Notes under the pieces: model-generated
Seen by the model: the letters and a program-made list of their open reading frames with translations, nothing else
The model's database searches: none
What the model was told of the DNA's origin: nothing
NCBI GenBank assembly: GCA_028023455.1
Contig: JAQFVV010000228.1
Coordinates: forward strand, 1,697,591-1,761,590
Direction: 5' to 3'
Length of the DNA stretch: 64,000 nucleotides
Origin: Epiperipatus broadwayi
Taxonomy: Eukaryota; Onychophora; Udeonychophora; Euonychophora; Peripatidae
Part shown: positions 13,001 through 22,679 of the stretch, piece after piece
Layout: each line of letters opens with the position of its first letter
How positions within the stretch are numbered: position 1 is the first letter of the stretch
Position numbers and translations under genes: made by a program

Positions 13001-13289
13001 TAAGTATTCATATTCAAAATTAAAAACAGAATGTAAACATTGTCCAAATTTGTGCACATTAAAAATCATTTGCTAGATTTTTGTGTTTATGAAGGTAGCA
13101 TTTAAAAAAAAAAAAGTTTTATTTAAACAATGAAAAGAATTAAAATTTCATCTTTAATGCTTTTTCTATTGTAATTAATTGTAAATGCTTTATAGTGAAT
13201 AAGTCATGAAATTCTATGAAAGGTGCTTTTTTTAAAAAAATTTCCTCATGTATTATGCATTACTAAAGACACACAATCAATATTATTAT
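10061..13289. other. No gene recognised; two short dispersed-repeat fragments
   Basis: Segments at about 10310-10475 and 10925-11045 resemble each other (GGACTCTGGAGCTTAAGA versus AGACTTTAGAGCTTTAAA, then CCAATT...CACTT...TTGAACTTC). At 10410-10470, ACCACCACCTCTTATGCTTG matches the outer end of the palindromic elements at 21710 and 41444, so this is probably a fragment of that family. The remainder is AT-rich with chance open frames only (for example 11890-12072). Confidence 0.45.
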
Positions 13290-13385
13290 AATTAGAAGGG
13301 ACTTGAGCTCAGACTTTCAAGCTCCCTACAATTATCCACTCTATTTTATACAACTGATACACATGACCACACACATGTGAAAAAA

Positions 13386-13437
13386 TGATTTCCAATATAC
13401 ATATTGCTGAAACAGCCCTAATCAATTGGTTCATCAT
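13386..13437 (-). ncRNA. Degenerate hammerhead ribozyme-like motif, H1 copy B
   Basis: On the minus strand: CCAA, core TTGATTA (13419-13425, two changes from CTGATGA), hairpin GCTG...CAGC, GAAA lost (reads AATA or similar), helix III region TATGTA followed by TA, then TTGG (13392-13395). It is almost certainly inactive. Confidence 0.45.
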
Positions 13438-13704
13438 CTCCCAAACATATATAAAAACAGTGCTCAGTTTATTTTAAGATAATAAATATTCAAACTTTAA
13501 TGGACAAGCTACAATCTTCTCCACCCCTAACTCTTTAGTCATTCAAATTATTCAAAATACAAGGATGGAATGCTCAAAGTCCCTGTTGATATTAACATTA
13601 TTGCCATACCCATGCTGAATTTACATTATCCTAACCCCTCATATATAGGACATTAATATACCTATTAAACTGAACAGTGATTGTATATATGTGTGGCAGA
13701 TGGT

Positions 13705-13759
13705 GATCTGGACCAACTGATGATTTCTGGTTCAGCACAAAATATCTATATTGTAGATT
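13705..13759 (+). ncRNA. Hammerhead ribozyme-like motif, H1 copy C
   Basis: GATCT (13705-13709) and CCAA (13713-13716) form the 5' strand of stem I. The core CTGATGA is intact (13717-13723). The stem II hairpin is CTG-GTT-CAG (13727-13735). The GAAA box is mutated to AAAA (13739-13742). Helix III TATCTA is followed by the UH dinucleotide TA (13749-13750) and the 3' strand of stem I, TTG then AGAT. The order and spacing match the type I hammerhead consensus except for the lost G of GAAA. Confidence 0.55.
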
Positions 13760-14177
13760 ATTTATCTTTTTCATGTTTATGTGGTCATATTTATCAATTG
13801 TATATGATAAAGTGGATAGTTGTAGGGAACTTGAAAGACCGAGTTCAAGTCCTTCTGATTAAGTTTAGTATAAACAATATGCATGTATTTAATATTACAT
13901 ATTCACCTTCTAATCTGCCCATTCCTCTTCTGTATATTTAAATGGGCATATTAAGGCCCTATATATGAGGGGTCAGAGTGATGTAAAGGCAACACTGGTA
14001 TGACAATAATGTTGACATCAACAGGGTTTTAAGTGTTTCAATACTCCGATTTCAAATGATATGAATAGCTGAAGAGTTGGAGGATGGAGAAAATTGAAGC
14101 TTGTCCATTCAAGTTTGAAGATTTGTTATCTTGATATAAACTAAGCATAGATTACATATATGAGTGTGAAAGATGGT

Positions 14178-14232
14178 GATCTGGGCCAACTAGTAAGTGC
14201 TGGTTCAACACAAAATAAGTACATTGGAGATC
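14178..14232 (+). ncRNA. Degenerate hammerhead ribozyme-like motif, H1 copy D
   Basis: Stem I strands GATCT and CCAA (14178-14189) and TTGG AGATC (14224-14232) are perfectly complementary around a three-base bulge. The core reads CTAGTAA instead of CTGATGA and the GAAA box reads AAAA. Helix III is TAAGTA. The fold is conserved but the catalytic core is broken. Confidence 0.5.
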
Positions 14233-14350
14233 ATTCATCTTTTTTACATGTATGTGGTCATGTGTACCAGTTGTATAAGAGAGTCAATAGTTGTAGGGAG
14301 CTTGAAAGTCTGAGTTCAAGTCCCTTCTAACTACATTAAATTTAGTATAA

Positions 14351-14778
14351 ACAATATATTACAGAATCAATATTAATGTTTTGAAATTTGGTCATCAACA
14401 CTGTGAGACTGGACAACTAATTGAACAATCCTAAAATACTGCATTATTATATTGCATTGTTATTAATATATATAAAATTTGAAGAAAATTCACTACATAG
14501 AAGTATAATTAAAAATCAATAACAATGTTTGACCCAAATAACCAAACCAACCAACAAACAGAATTTCTAAGTCAAATAAAAACATTTAATTCTTCCTTAA
14601 TATGAGAAAGAAGTCTTTGGTTAAACAAATTATTATTTGTTCACTTAAATTATGCTTGTACAACCATCTTTTGAGATAATTCACTATTTTTTTTAAATAG
14701 CAAAATCACATAGGTCAGTATAATCAAATAGGTTGCAAAACCAAAGTATTTTCATCCTGTTTCCATGTATTTGTTAAT
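14351..14778. other. No gene recognised
   Basis: AT-rich sequence with no recognised repeat ends or coding character. Confidence 0.5.
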
Positions 14779-15462
14779 TTAACCCTTTGTAATCTGTTTT
14801 GAAATCATTTGCGAGTTTACTTTGCAATATCTTTTGGAACTTGATTTGCTTTTCTTTTGTAAAGTTTATTAAAATTCATGATTATTTATTCATAATAATA
14901 GTGTAAGAATTATTAAAAATCAAAAGTATAAATGATTACACTTAGTATATACATTTTATTTTTAAAAATAGAAGATAATAATTTCTAGTGTAACAATAAC
15001 AAAAACCAGTAAGGCCATTACAATCATCATAACTTTTGAAACTGATCATTAAATATCATTTCTGGTGCTGTGTTAAGAATTTGTAAGATATTCTAAAAAT
15101 TATAAAACAATTTTAATATTTTAAAAGCAGAATTTGATATATTTATTAGAGGTTAACATTTATTCATTTGAGTTTTAAAAATAAATTTCAATCAAAAACA
15201 TTTTGTTAATTTTCTGGAATCACTTATTTCGACTGTTTTCTTGCTGACCATTGAATGATGAAAGCATTATTTGTTCTAATTATGAACTCATTTTTTCAAT
15301 ATTTGTAAAGTTCGAATATTTTTTAGAATATTTTTCATTTATAAATGAATATTTTTACTTAATCAAGTTCAATTCATTGAATTCTGATATATAATAACAG
15401 TTTAATATTAAAATCAAAGATTAAAAGAAAACAATCGACCTGGTGCCCTGTAGACGGGTTAA
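14779..15462 (+). mobile_element. Putative piggyBac-like MITE with TTAA flanks (676 bp between flanks)
   Basis: The element is bounded by TTAA at 14779-14782 followed by CCC, and by GGG followed by TTAA at 15459-15462. This is the target duplication and terminal triplet known for the piggyBac superfamily. Inner terminal similarity is poor, so the assignment rests on the ends and on four other copies (6.84, 9.18, 39.9 and 41.2 kb) sharing the body; copies at 6.8 and 40.6 kb end in GGATTAA. There is no transposase frame. It could also be an unrelated repeat in which TTAA occurs by chance in AT-rich DNA. Confidence 0.45.
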
Positions 15463-16979
15463 AAATAGGTCCCTTGGGTATCAATGTTTTGTTCTTTCTG
15501 GTTAAAATTTTGTAATTTCTAAATATTTTTATTGCATTATAATTAAAATTTTAGACATAATTTAAACATAATAGAAATAATTTAAATAACAAATTAAATA
15601 ATATATTGCATTTTAGGCACATAGTCTTAAGGTTATAGCCTTAATATATATTACTTACACAATGAGTATGCGCTTTACAAATTATTAATTATAACAAATT
15701 AAAATAAAAATCACATTTGAATTAACTAAATGTAATAGATTTTGTCGATTATTAATATAATATATATTAAAATACACTATTTTATATTGTAAAATACCAA
15801 TATCAAGTTATGCTATAATCTACAAATACAAACTTTAAAAATTTTACATTATATTGATTTTATTATATATATCAAATTTGCAAACGTTTGTTTATCTGCA
15901 TAACGAAGTGATTTTTTCTTCTTTATACTATGTTATGCAAATGAACAAAAATATATGCAAATTTGAATTATAAATACAAATGAAGGCAAAAATCAATATA
16001 TATAAATATCAGTTTTATATATTGGCAATATCAGCTTATGAAAATAAGTCAAAATAATTTATTAACTTATGTATGTATATTATTAAATTTGTGCTATTTT
16101 ATTATTATATGATGTTATGTTTTATTGTATTTATTGATTGTTAATATACTGATTTATGTATTTTTTATATTTTAATAATAATATATTATTATGTAAATGT
16201 TTTAAGCTTTATTTTTAAAAAAAGATTATAATATTATAAAAATTTATATTTCTGAAATTAATACATTTATATTATTTATATATATACTATTATTATAATA
16301 AAGATGGTGTTTATATGTTTGTGTAATTATAAATACTAAGAAACAGTACTGAATAACTGAAACTATTAGTTTAATTTTAAATTTTTAGAAATTGCATTGT
16401 ATTAAGTATATATGGAAATGTTTCAATATTATTATTCAATTATATTAGATTATATAAAATATATAAACATTTTTAAAAAAAACTATAAACAAAAACTATT
16501 CTGTATTTGAAAACGTGAATATATTTCTATGCTTATTTATAAAATGAAATTATTTCTGCTTTCAAATTTATTGCTGCCTTGTATTACAGTTTTTATTGAA
16601 GTATGCTACAGAATTAGAATGTTGTGATATTTGTTAATAAGACTTTGATTAATCTTCAGTTTTTATTCTGATATTATAAAAGATTGTTATTTGATTTATT
16701 TCAAAAATGATTTTACATTAAATACATTTTCAAGTGTTTTATAAAAATATTTTCAATTTCATATGAAAAAAAGTCAACATGATTATACTTATTCAAATAA
16801 ATACATATATCAAACTTTTGATGCATAGAAAAAATGCAAAACTAAACTTCAATTCATAAAATAAAAATAACATTCTTCAATATGATTAAGTTCTTTTTTT
16901 CATCACTATGAAAATATTTCAGAAGTAAATTTTGGATTTCACTTTATTAGTGGTAACAAATAATAATAAAAAAAAAATC
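15463..16979. other. No gene recognised; extremely AT-rich
   Basis: This is dominated by TA-rich simple sequence, with several near-palindromic ATAT and TAATA tracts around 15.7-16.5 kb. No coding or RNA signal was seen. Confidence 0.6.
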
Positions 16980-17440
16980 AACTAACTATCAAATTTCAGC
17001 TTAACTAGTGAGACAAAAACAGCTCTCCATTCTATTACCAATAAGCGTTAACGTAATCAGAGATAACCAAAAATATATAAAATTCCTCTTCTTAGTATTT
17101 GAATCACTATCCTCAGACAAGTTTCTGATTTTTCCTTTATCAGTGAGACTTGGCATTCAAATTTAGAAGGAATCCATATTCACATTTAGAAAATTTGACT
17201 TTACCTATTATGCTTACAACTAGAAATTTAAGTCTACTTAAGGTTTTGAATTTAAGTCAACCTGTTTGAATACTTCTATTTTTTAATACCTTGAACTATA
17301 AGCATTTTATTCCACTAGCTACGAACATAACAATAACCAAACAAAAACTAGCTTAACCAGTAAGACAAAAAATTTCTCCATTTTATTGCTATCTACAATA
17401 AGCTAGATTAAATTAGTAATGATTTTTATTTTACCAAAAA
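16980..17440 (-). repeat. Family H2 repeat, single copy with hammerhead-like motif
   Basis: It shares with 22.68-23.87 kb the blocks CATCAGTGAGA (22.96 kb; here TATCAGTGAGA), TTTTGAATTTAAGTCAACCTG, a GCACTTTATTCC block (here AGCATTTTATTCC) and a CTCCATTTTATTGC/AAGCTAGA block. The orientation that shows the ribozyme motif is minus. The ends are not resolved. Confidence 0.55.
17112..17147 (-). ncRNA. Hammerhead ribozyme-like motif, H2 copy 1
   Basis: On the minus strand, in order: CTCA (stem I), CTGATAA (core, one change from CTGATGA), an AGGAAAAATCA segment as a weak stem II, intact GAAA (17125-17122), CTTG as a minimal helix III (one C-G pair), TC as the UH cleavage dinucleotide (17117-17116), and TGAG pairing with CTCA. 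Every element of the type I hammerhead is present in order within 36 nt. The weak points are the changed core G and a poor stem II. Confidence 0.55.
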
Positions 17441-17944
17441 AAAAAAAACTTAATTCTCTAACTTACACAATGTGTAAAAAACGAAAGTAAAGAACTTGGT
17501 TATATATGACATTATAATAAAAAGCTACTCTCTTTCAGTTTCTTGTAATTTTTGAAATGAAATTTTTTTTTTCCTCAAAGTTGTGTGATTACTTTTTAAT
17601 TTACATATATTTGAAGGTAATATTTGATTATCTTACCACATTAAAAGTTACTATGATAAAGAGTCTGTAATAATAAATTAATTGGTTCTAGGTCACTTGT
17701 TATATTATCCATTCACTATAACTTATTCATTTAAGTAAAATTTATTTAATACAAAATAATTTTAAAACCAACAATTCAAATAGAAAAACCATAATACAAA
17801 ATCAAATATATAGAATAAATTTAAATTGCAGTACAAAAAAATAAACAGTCCTCATAACCTATACAATTAGAAATTTCAACTCTTAATTCAATTACTTTAT
17901 AAAGATAAAATGAACATTTATATAACTTTATTTAACATACTTTT
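17441..17944. other. No gene recognised
   Basis: AT-rich, with no recognised element. Confidence 0.5.
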
Positions 17945-18129
17945 ATATTGGACTATTTCCATCATCTAATATATGTATTGAATGTCTTTAGAAAAATTTA
18001 ACTTTGTTTAAATATTCCAAATACATTCAACTGTTGGTAATAGCACATCAAACAGGTCAATATATGCACAATGTTTTGAGAGGTATTAGTCTCCCCCCTT
18101 CTTCAGGTACTTCTGGCCTGGCCAGTGAC

Positions 18130-18215
18130 AGTACTAGCATGGGATTCAAACCTGGGTCCTTAGATTCTTGAGTTCTGAATTTTAAGGTAACACTCTAACC
18201 AATTGAGCCATGCCA
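18130..18215 (-). repeat. tRNA-like SINE head, left arm
   Basis: The minus strand contains the A-box-like TGGCTCAATTGG and the B-box-like GGTTTGAATCC. It is the inverted partner of the head at 18655-18750 and is more degenerate in the B box. Confidence 0.6.
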
Positions 18216-18654
18216 AAGGGAATAGTCTGTAGTAATTTCATATACTTATCTATGACGTCCCTCATGATTTCTCCATTTTTTCTTAAGAGCAAAGTTGATA
18301 TGTAGTCACACTAAGTTGGCTTATGGGATTTTTTGCCATTGTCATGTGAGCAGCTTCTTTAAATTGTCTTCTTTGTACCTTTTCTTCTCTAATATTTTTG
18401 TATTTTCTCAATTGAACATATGTTTATTGGCACATACATTGGGCAAATACAAAAATATTAGATACAGAAGAAAAAGTACAAAGAAGAAAATTTAAAAAAG
18501 CTGCTCACATGACAATGGCAAAAAATTCCATAAGCTAACCTAGTATGACTATATATAATGTATGGAAACCACTAATCAACTTTGCTCTTAGGAAAAAATG
18601 GAGAAATCATGAGGGACCTCATAGATAAGTATATGAAATTACCACAGACTGTTG

Positions 18655-18750
18655 CCTTGGTAGTATGGCTCAGTTGGTTAGAGTGTTGTCTTAAAATTCA
18701 AAACTTGAGAATCTAAGGACCCAGGTTCAAATCCCATGCTAATACTGTCA
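18655..18750 (+). repeat. tRNA-like SINE head, right arm
   Basis: The A box TGGCTCAGTTGG and B box GGTTCAAATCC match the pol III internal promoter consensus, with a long segment between them as in class II (Leu/Ser-type) tRNAs; the putative anticodon loop contains TTAA. The acceptor stem does not pair well, so this is a tRNA-derived promoter rather than a functional tRNA gene. Confidence 0.65.
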
Positions 18751-18940
18751 CTTATCAGGCCAGCAACACCTGAAGAAGAGGGGAGATTAATACCTCTTGA
18801 AACATTGTGCATATATTAACCTGTATGATGTGCTATTACTAGCAGTTGAATGTATTTGGAATATTTAAATAAAGTTAATTTTTTCTAAAGACATTCAATA
18901 CATATGTTAGATGATGGAAATAGTCCAATAAAAATACAAC

Positions 18941-20166
18941 TAGAACACCATTATCACAAAGCTTCAGGAAAACATTATTCAACATATGTTTTAAATAATA
19001 GCCAGAGAACATTGCACTGAAATAAGTTTTTGATCTTTAATGTTCTGCAGTAGTAGCAGAGTCATAAGCACTGTAATGCTGCACCCACCCACCCACAAAT
19101 ACAAAAATTAATTATTAAATTTGTGATTGAAAATATCATTCATTCAATATTTTGCATAATTACTATGTAAATACAGCTAATTAAACCATTTTTAATTAAT
19201 TATTTTAACCAATGCTTGAAATTCTATTCAAAATGCTGCTAATTATAGCAGAATCAGAAGCATCATATCTGGTGAATTTCAGCAAGTTCTACAGATATTC
19301 GTTTATTCTTATCAATGCATGAAAGTAACACCATTGAAGCTGTTTACTGTTGCAGTGTATTTAAAAATGATATGCTTATCTATTCTGGTTTCTCTTCACA
19401 ACGAATATATTTTTATAGTTTTTATTTTGGATGATCAATAAAATAGTTTTTTTCTAGTAATTGACATTTATAAATTAACATATAAATATTTACTACAAAA
19501 AAATATAACACAATAATGAAAAAAATATTATTTTAAACATTTATCATGATTAGTATAGTGTGGAATATATATAAAAATAACATTTTCCCAATTGACATTA
19601 TACAAAAACCTTGAAATAAAAGGTAAATGCATTCCAGATATTATTATTTGTCAAACAGCAGTTAATAAAAACAAAAAATACATTAGATCTTTTAACAACA
19701 ATTGTTTGGGGAAAATATAATGGTTGTGTGGTTGGGAAATTAGAGATGTTCTGTTTTGTTTTCCCGGCTTATTTTTTGGCAGCAATACTATAATTAAGCA
19801 CCCAGATTTAAAATTTTAAGCCACTAATAACAAGTTAATAATTTTTACCTTTTGTATTATGTTCAATTTTTATAACTCATATACAATTTTTTTTATTAAT
19901 ATGCTGCACTCTCCCAATACTAGAGGGGAGAAAAGTAGTTTTCAGGGCAAATTAAGATGAGCAAGTTTTAATTTTTTGATATCTAAAATATAATTTCATC
20001 TGCAACAAATTTAAAATAAAATTTCTTCCCAAATGCAATTTCATTAATTTAAAAAAAATAAAATGAGAAATAATATTTACCCATTCGTGTTCTTTTGAAG
20101 AAAAAAAAGGCATAAAAAAATTTGTATGATCTGTGAACTTGCCTATTGCAGAATAATATGTTTATG
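18941..20166. other. No gene recognised
   Basis: AT-rich. A short CACCCACCCACCCACAA simple repeat lies near 19083-19098. Nothing else stands out. Confidence 0.5.
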
Positions 20167-21709
20167 ATCATCATCATCAACCATTATCAATCCACTGCAG
20201 GATGAAGGTCTCTCCAAATTTAATCCATCTTCTCCGATCTTTAGCTTCTCTTCTCCACATGACCCCTGCACACTTTCTTATTTCATCCATCCATCTCACA
20301 TGTGGCCTCTTTCTGGGTCTTTTACAATCTCTTGGAATCTGATTTAAGATTTCAATTGTCCATCTATTATCATCTCTTCTAGCAATATGTTCAGCCCAAC
20401 TTCAATCTTTTAATTTTTTCAATGAGGTCAGTAAAACCTGTTTGTTCTCTTACCCATAATATTGCATTTTTGATCTCTTCTTGTTACTCCCAACATGCAT
20501 CTTTCCATACTTCTTTGAGTGGTCTTAAGTCTCTGTATTGCTCTTCAATTAAGTGTCCAAGTCTCAGATCAATAAGTAAAAACTGGTAAAACACATTTAT
20601 TAAACATCTTCCTTTTCAAACACATAGACATATTTCCTTTTAATATCAAGTTATTTCTACCAAAACCACTCCAACCAAGTTTAATTCTATGATTAATTTC
20701 ATCATATTTCCATCTGCATTAATAATCTGACCAAGGTATTTTAACTGTTAACTTCTTCTAACTCATCATCATCAATCTATTTTCATATTTTGAGAAAATC
20801 CATTAAACATTATTTTAGTCTTTTTAATATTTATCTTTAGTCCTACTTTCATCCGATAACTCCTGCAACATTTCCTGCAGCTCTAAAGCATTATTTGTAA
20901 AAATAACTTTATCAACTGCAAAATCTAAATGACTTAAATAATCTACATTTATTTTCACTCCTTTAGCTTCCCATTTTAATCCACAAAATATTTCTTGCAG
21001 CATGGCTGTAAAAAGTTTTGGAGATTTGGAGTCACCCTGACTTACACCCTTCTCAATGTTGACTTTCCCAGTATCATTATATAATCTAATTGTTGCTGTT
21101 GCATTTTTATAAATATTCTTTAAAATATGACAATATTCTGGATCTATACCTTGATGATCCAATGCTTTAACTACTGAAAAAATGTTTACAGAATCAAATG
21201 CCTTTTCATAATCTACAAATCCAAACCATAATGGCAACTCATATTCATTTGTCCTTTCTATAACTTCTCTCAATACCTGGATATGATCTACTAAACTAAA
21301 CCACTTTTAAATCCAACTTGTTCTCTTGGTTGGTGGAAATCCAATGTTCTCTGTAGACGAGTTGTAATTATCTTGGTGAAAATTTTGTATAAAACTGATA
21401 AAAGGCTGATAGGTCTGTAATTTCTAATATCTTCTTTATCACATTTTTTAAATATTAATATTGATACTGCATTCCTCCAATCATCTGGTACATCTTTATC
21501 ATTTATACATTTGGTATATAACTTTGCTAAAAAAAATTCTATTTCTTCACCTGTTTCTTTTAATATATCAATTATAATTCCATCATTACCTGGAGCCTTT
21601 CCTTTCTTCATACATTTAATTGCATGTCTCATTTCTTCATTTAAAATTCTGAGCAATTCCGAAGATGTAATAGATATAGGAGGTACTTGTTCTTTATTAC
21701 TATATAATT

Positions 21710-22273
21710 AAACCACTAGACATCACATGATCACCATCTCTTATACTAGCACATAATTGTTATTAAACAAGGTAAAACTCTCCATACAGTAGTGCCAACC
21801 TATGCCAACCAGAGTAATCAATGGATGCCAGAAGGCTTGTGCATAAAATTCCTATCTAATGCCTACTCATCCAATCATCCTGCCTAATAGGATAGTGGTG
21901 GCTATGGTTGTTAAAGAGCCAAAAACACCAAAATGTATGGGTACTTAACTGATTTCAGACCCATATGACTATATAAGCTATTGAGCTTGGATTGAAAATA
22001 TTACTGTGTTTTCAATTTCATTCTCATAGTTTTGTAGTTAAGTAGAGATAAAAGGTGGCTGCTGGAGGCCTGCATTAGATCCTAAGATCTAGATGCAGTG
22101 CTCTCAGATTCAAGGCTCCTCACTGACAAAGGCCACAAGCCAGAAACGAGTCAGGGGATATTGTATGAGTAGGCATAAGATAAGGATTTTATGCACAAGC
22201 TTTCTGGCATCCATTTATTACTCTGATTGGCACAGGGTAGTCCTACTGTATGGAGAGTTTTGCCTTGTTTTAT
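21710..22273. mobile_element. Palindromic hammerhead-bearing element (family H3) inserted in the RTE LINE
   Basis: Terminal inverted repeats of about 105 bp lie at roughly 21766-21872 and 22160-22268 (ACTCTCCATACAGTAG, GGATGCCAGAAGGCTTGTGC, TGCCTACTCATCCAAT and their complements). The left arm is preceded by about 50 bp ending GTTATTAAAC that are also present in the copy at 41444. The element is flanked by TATATAATT at 21701-21709 and 22274-22282. Removing the insert and one flank restores the LINE frame WVEDFYQELYSNKEQ. Interior and ends lack a coding frame. The right half carries a hammerhead motif, and the relative at 41.4 kb has a 14-bp duplication, which favours retrotransposition over cut-and-paste. 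Confidence 0.85.
22116..22158 (+). ncRNA. Hammerhead ribozyme-like motif in the H3 element
   Basis: Order on the plus strand: TCCTC (22117-22121) as stem I, core CTGACAA (22123-22129), stem II GGC-CACAA-GCC (22131-22141), GAAA (22143-22146), CGAG as a minimal helix III, TC as the UH cleavage dinucleotide (22151-22152), then GGGGA (22154-22158) pairing with TCCTC. The only core deviation is A for G in CTGACGA; CG to CA is the usual decay of a methylated CpG. Minimal helix III type I hammerheads of this kind are known from PLE terminal repeats and retrozymes. Confidence 0.65.
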
Positions 22274-22395
22274 TATATAATTCTTGATAGAAGTCTTCTA
22301 CCCATTTCATAATGTCATCTCTCTTTTTAGTAATAATTCTATCTTTTTTTCTTATTGCAAATATAAATTTCCTACCAATACCAAAATGTTGTTTT

Positions 22396-22679
22396 AATGT
22401 TTATGATATTTAGACATATATATTTATCTCTGTAATGTAAACCATTTAATGTGTTTATGTATCAGTAGAACATCAATTATCTGAATTTCATCTACCATCC
22501 ACAATATCAAAAAAGAAAGTCTCTTCATTGTATTATCAGTTTGTTTAATAGATTTGTTCATGTAAACAAAACAAAAAAAAACATTTTGCAGATGAATAGA
22601 GAATACATGGCAGAATAGTATAATTGTAAACAAACACTTATAAAAGAATAATGAGCTAAATATATCAAAGTATTTTAGA
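22396..22679. other. No gene recognised
   Basis: This segment lies upstream of the truncated LINE. The antisense open frame 22424-22633 has no recognisable content. Confidence 0.5.

Larger units (their letters stand above)
13290..14350. mobile_element. Palindromic block of family H1 (three hammerhead-type units)
   Basis: Arms at about 13290-13670 (minus) and 13940-14350 (plus) are inverted copies of one sequence. They share ATATATGAGGGGT, AATAATGTTGACATCAACAG, the TCTTCAGCT/CTCTTTAGTC block and the terminal GGGAGCTTGAAAGTC. A third unit in plus orientation (about 13675-13900) occupies the loop. Each unit runs from GATCTGGACCAA through a hammerhead-like core to a tRNA-like tail ending AGTTCAAGTCC. 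The open frame 13681-13941 merely crosses the central unit. No target duplication was identified. Descent from a Penelope-like or retrozyme-like element is inferred from the ribozyme motif and inverted layout. Confidence 0.7.
17945..18940. mobile_element. Large inverted repeat of a tRNA-headed short element
   Basis: Arms at about 17945-18412 and 18443-18940 are reverse complements over nearly their whole length; only a few small indels differ, the largest near 18537-18565. The loop is about 30 bp. Each arm carries a tRNA-like head (minus 18130-18215, plus 18655-18750) followed by a CTGAAGAAG...CCTCT...GAAAC block and a tail ending at TGGAAATAGTCCAAT. The open frame 18295-18495 spans the hairpin centre and is not coding. 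The structure could be two copies of a SINE-like element inserted tail-outward, or a fold-back element. Confidence 0.75.
20167..22395 (-). pseudogene. RTE/BovB-clade LINE, 5'-truncated, broken, interrupted by a palindromic element
   Basis: Minus-strand frames give the reverse transcriptase of an RTE/BovB LINE. Starting upstream: WVEDFYQELY at the right edge (about 22275-22390), KKGKAPGNDGI, NYRPISLLSVLYKIFTKII, QVGFKSG, then after a frameshift near 21285 FVDYEKAFDSVN (motif A), GVSQGDSKSPKLF (motif B) and LDFAVDKVIF (motif C). In motif C the catalytic FADD has become FAVD (20911-20922), so the enzyme would be dead. Further left, the C-terminal region (TQRSMERCMLGVTRRD) is scattered over frames with stops. 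The 3' end has the family's (ATC)n tail at 20167-20180, as in the copy at 46437. The endonuclease is missing, as expected for 5' truncation. The element at 21710-22273 interrupts it. Confidence 0.9.

Noticed and set aside
18295-18495. 66-codon frame at the hairpin centre
   Set aside because: Its sequence is the palindrome itself; no coding evidence.
18655-18750. Functional tRNA gene
   Set aside because: A and B boxes are good but the acceptor stem does not pair and a mirror copy exists in an inverted repeat; it is a SINE-type head.
18765-18820. Active hammerhead in the tRNA-headed element
   Set aside because: CTGAAGA, a hairpin and GAAAC are present, but no UH cleavage dinucleotide and no pairing stem I were found in either arm.
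21511-21711. Plus-strand frame over the RTE reverse transcriptase
   Set aside because: Antisense shadow of the LINE.
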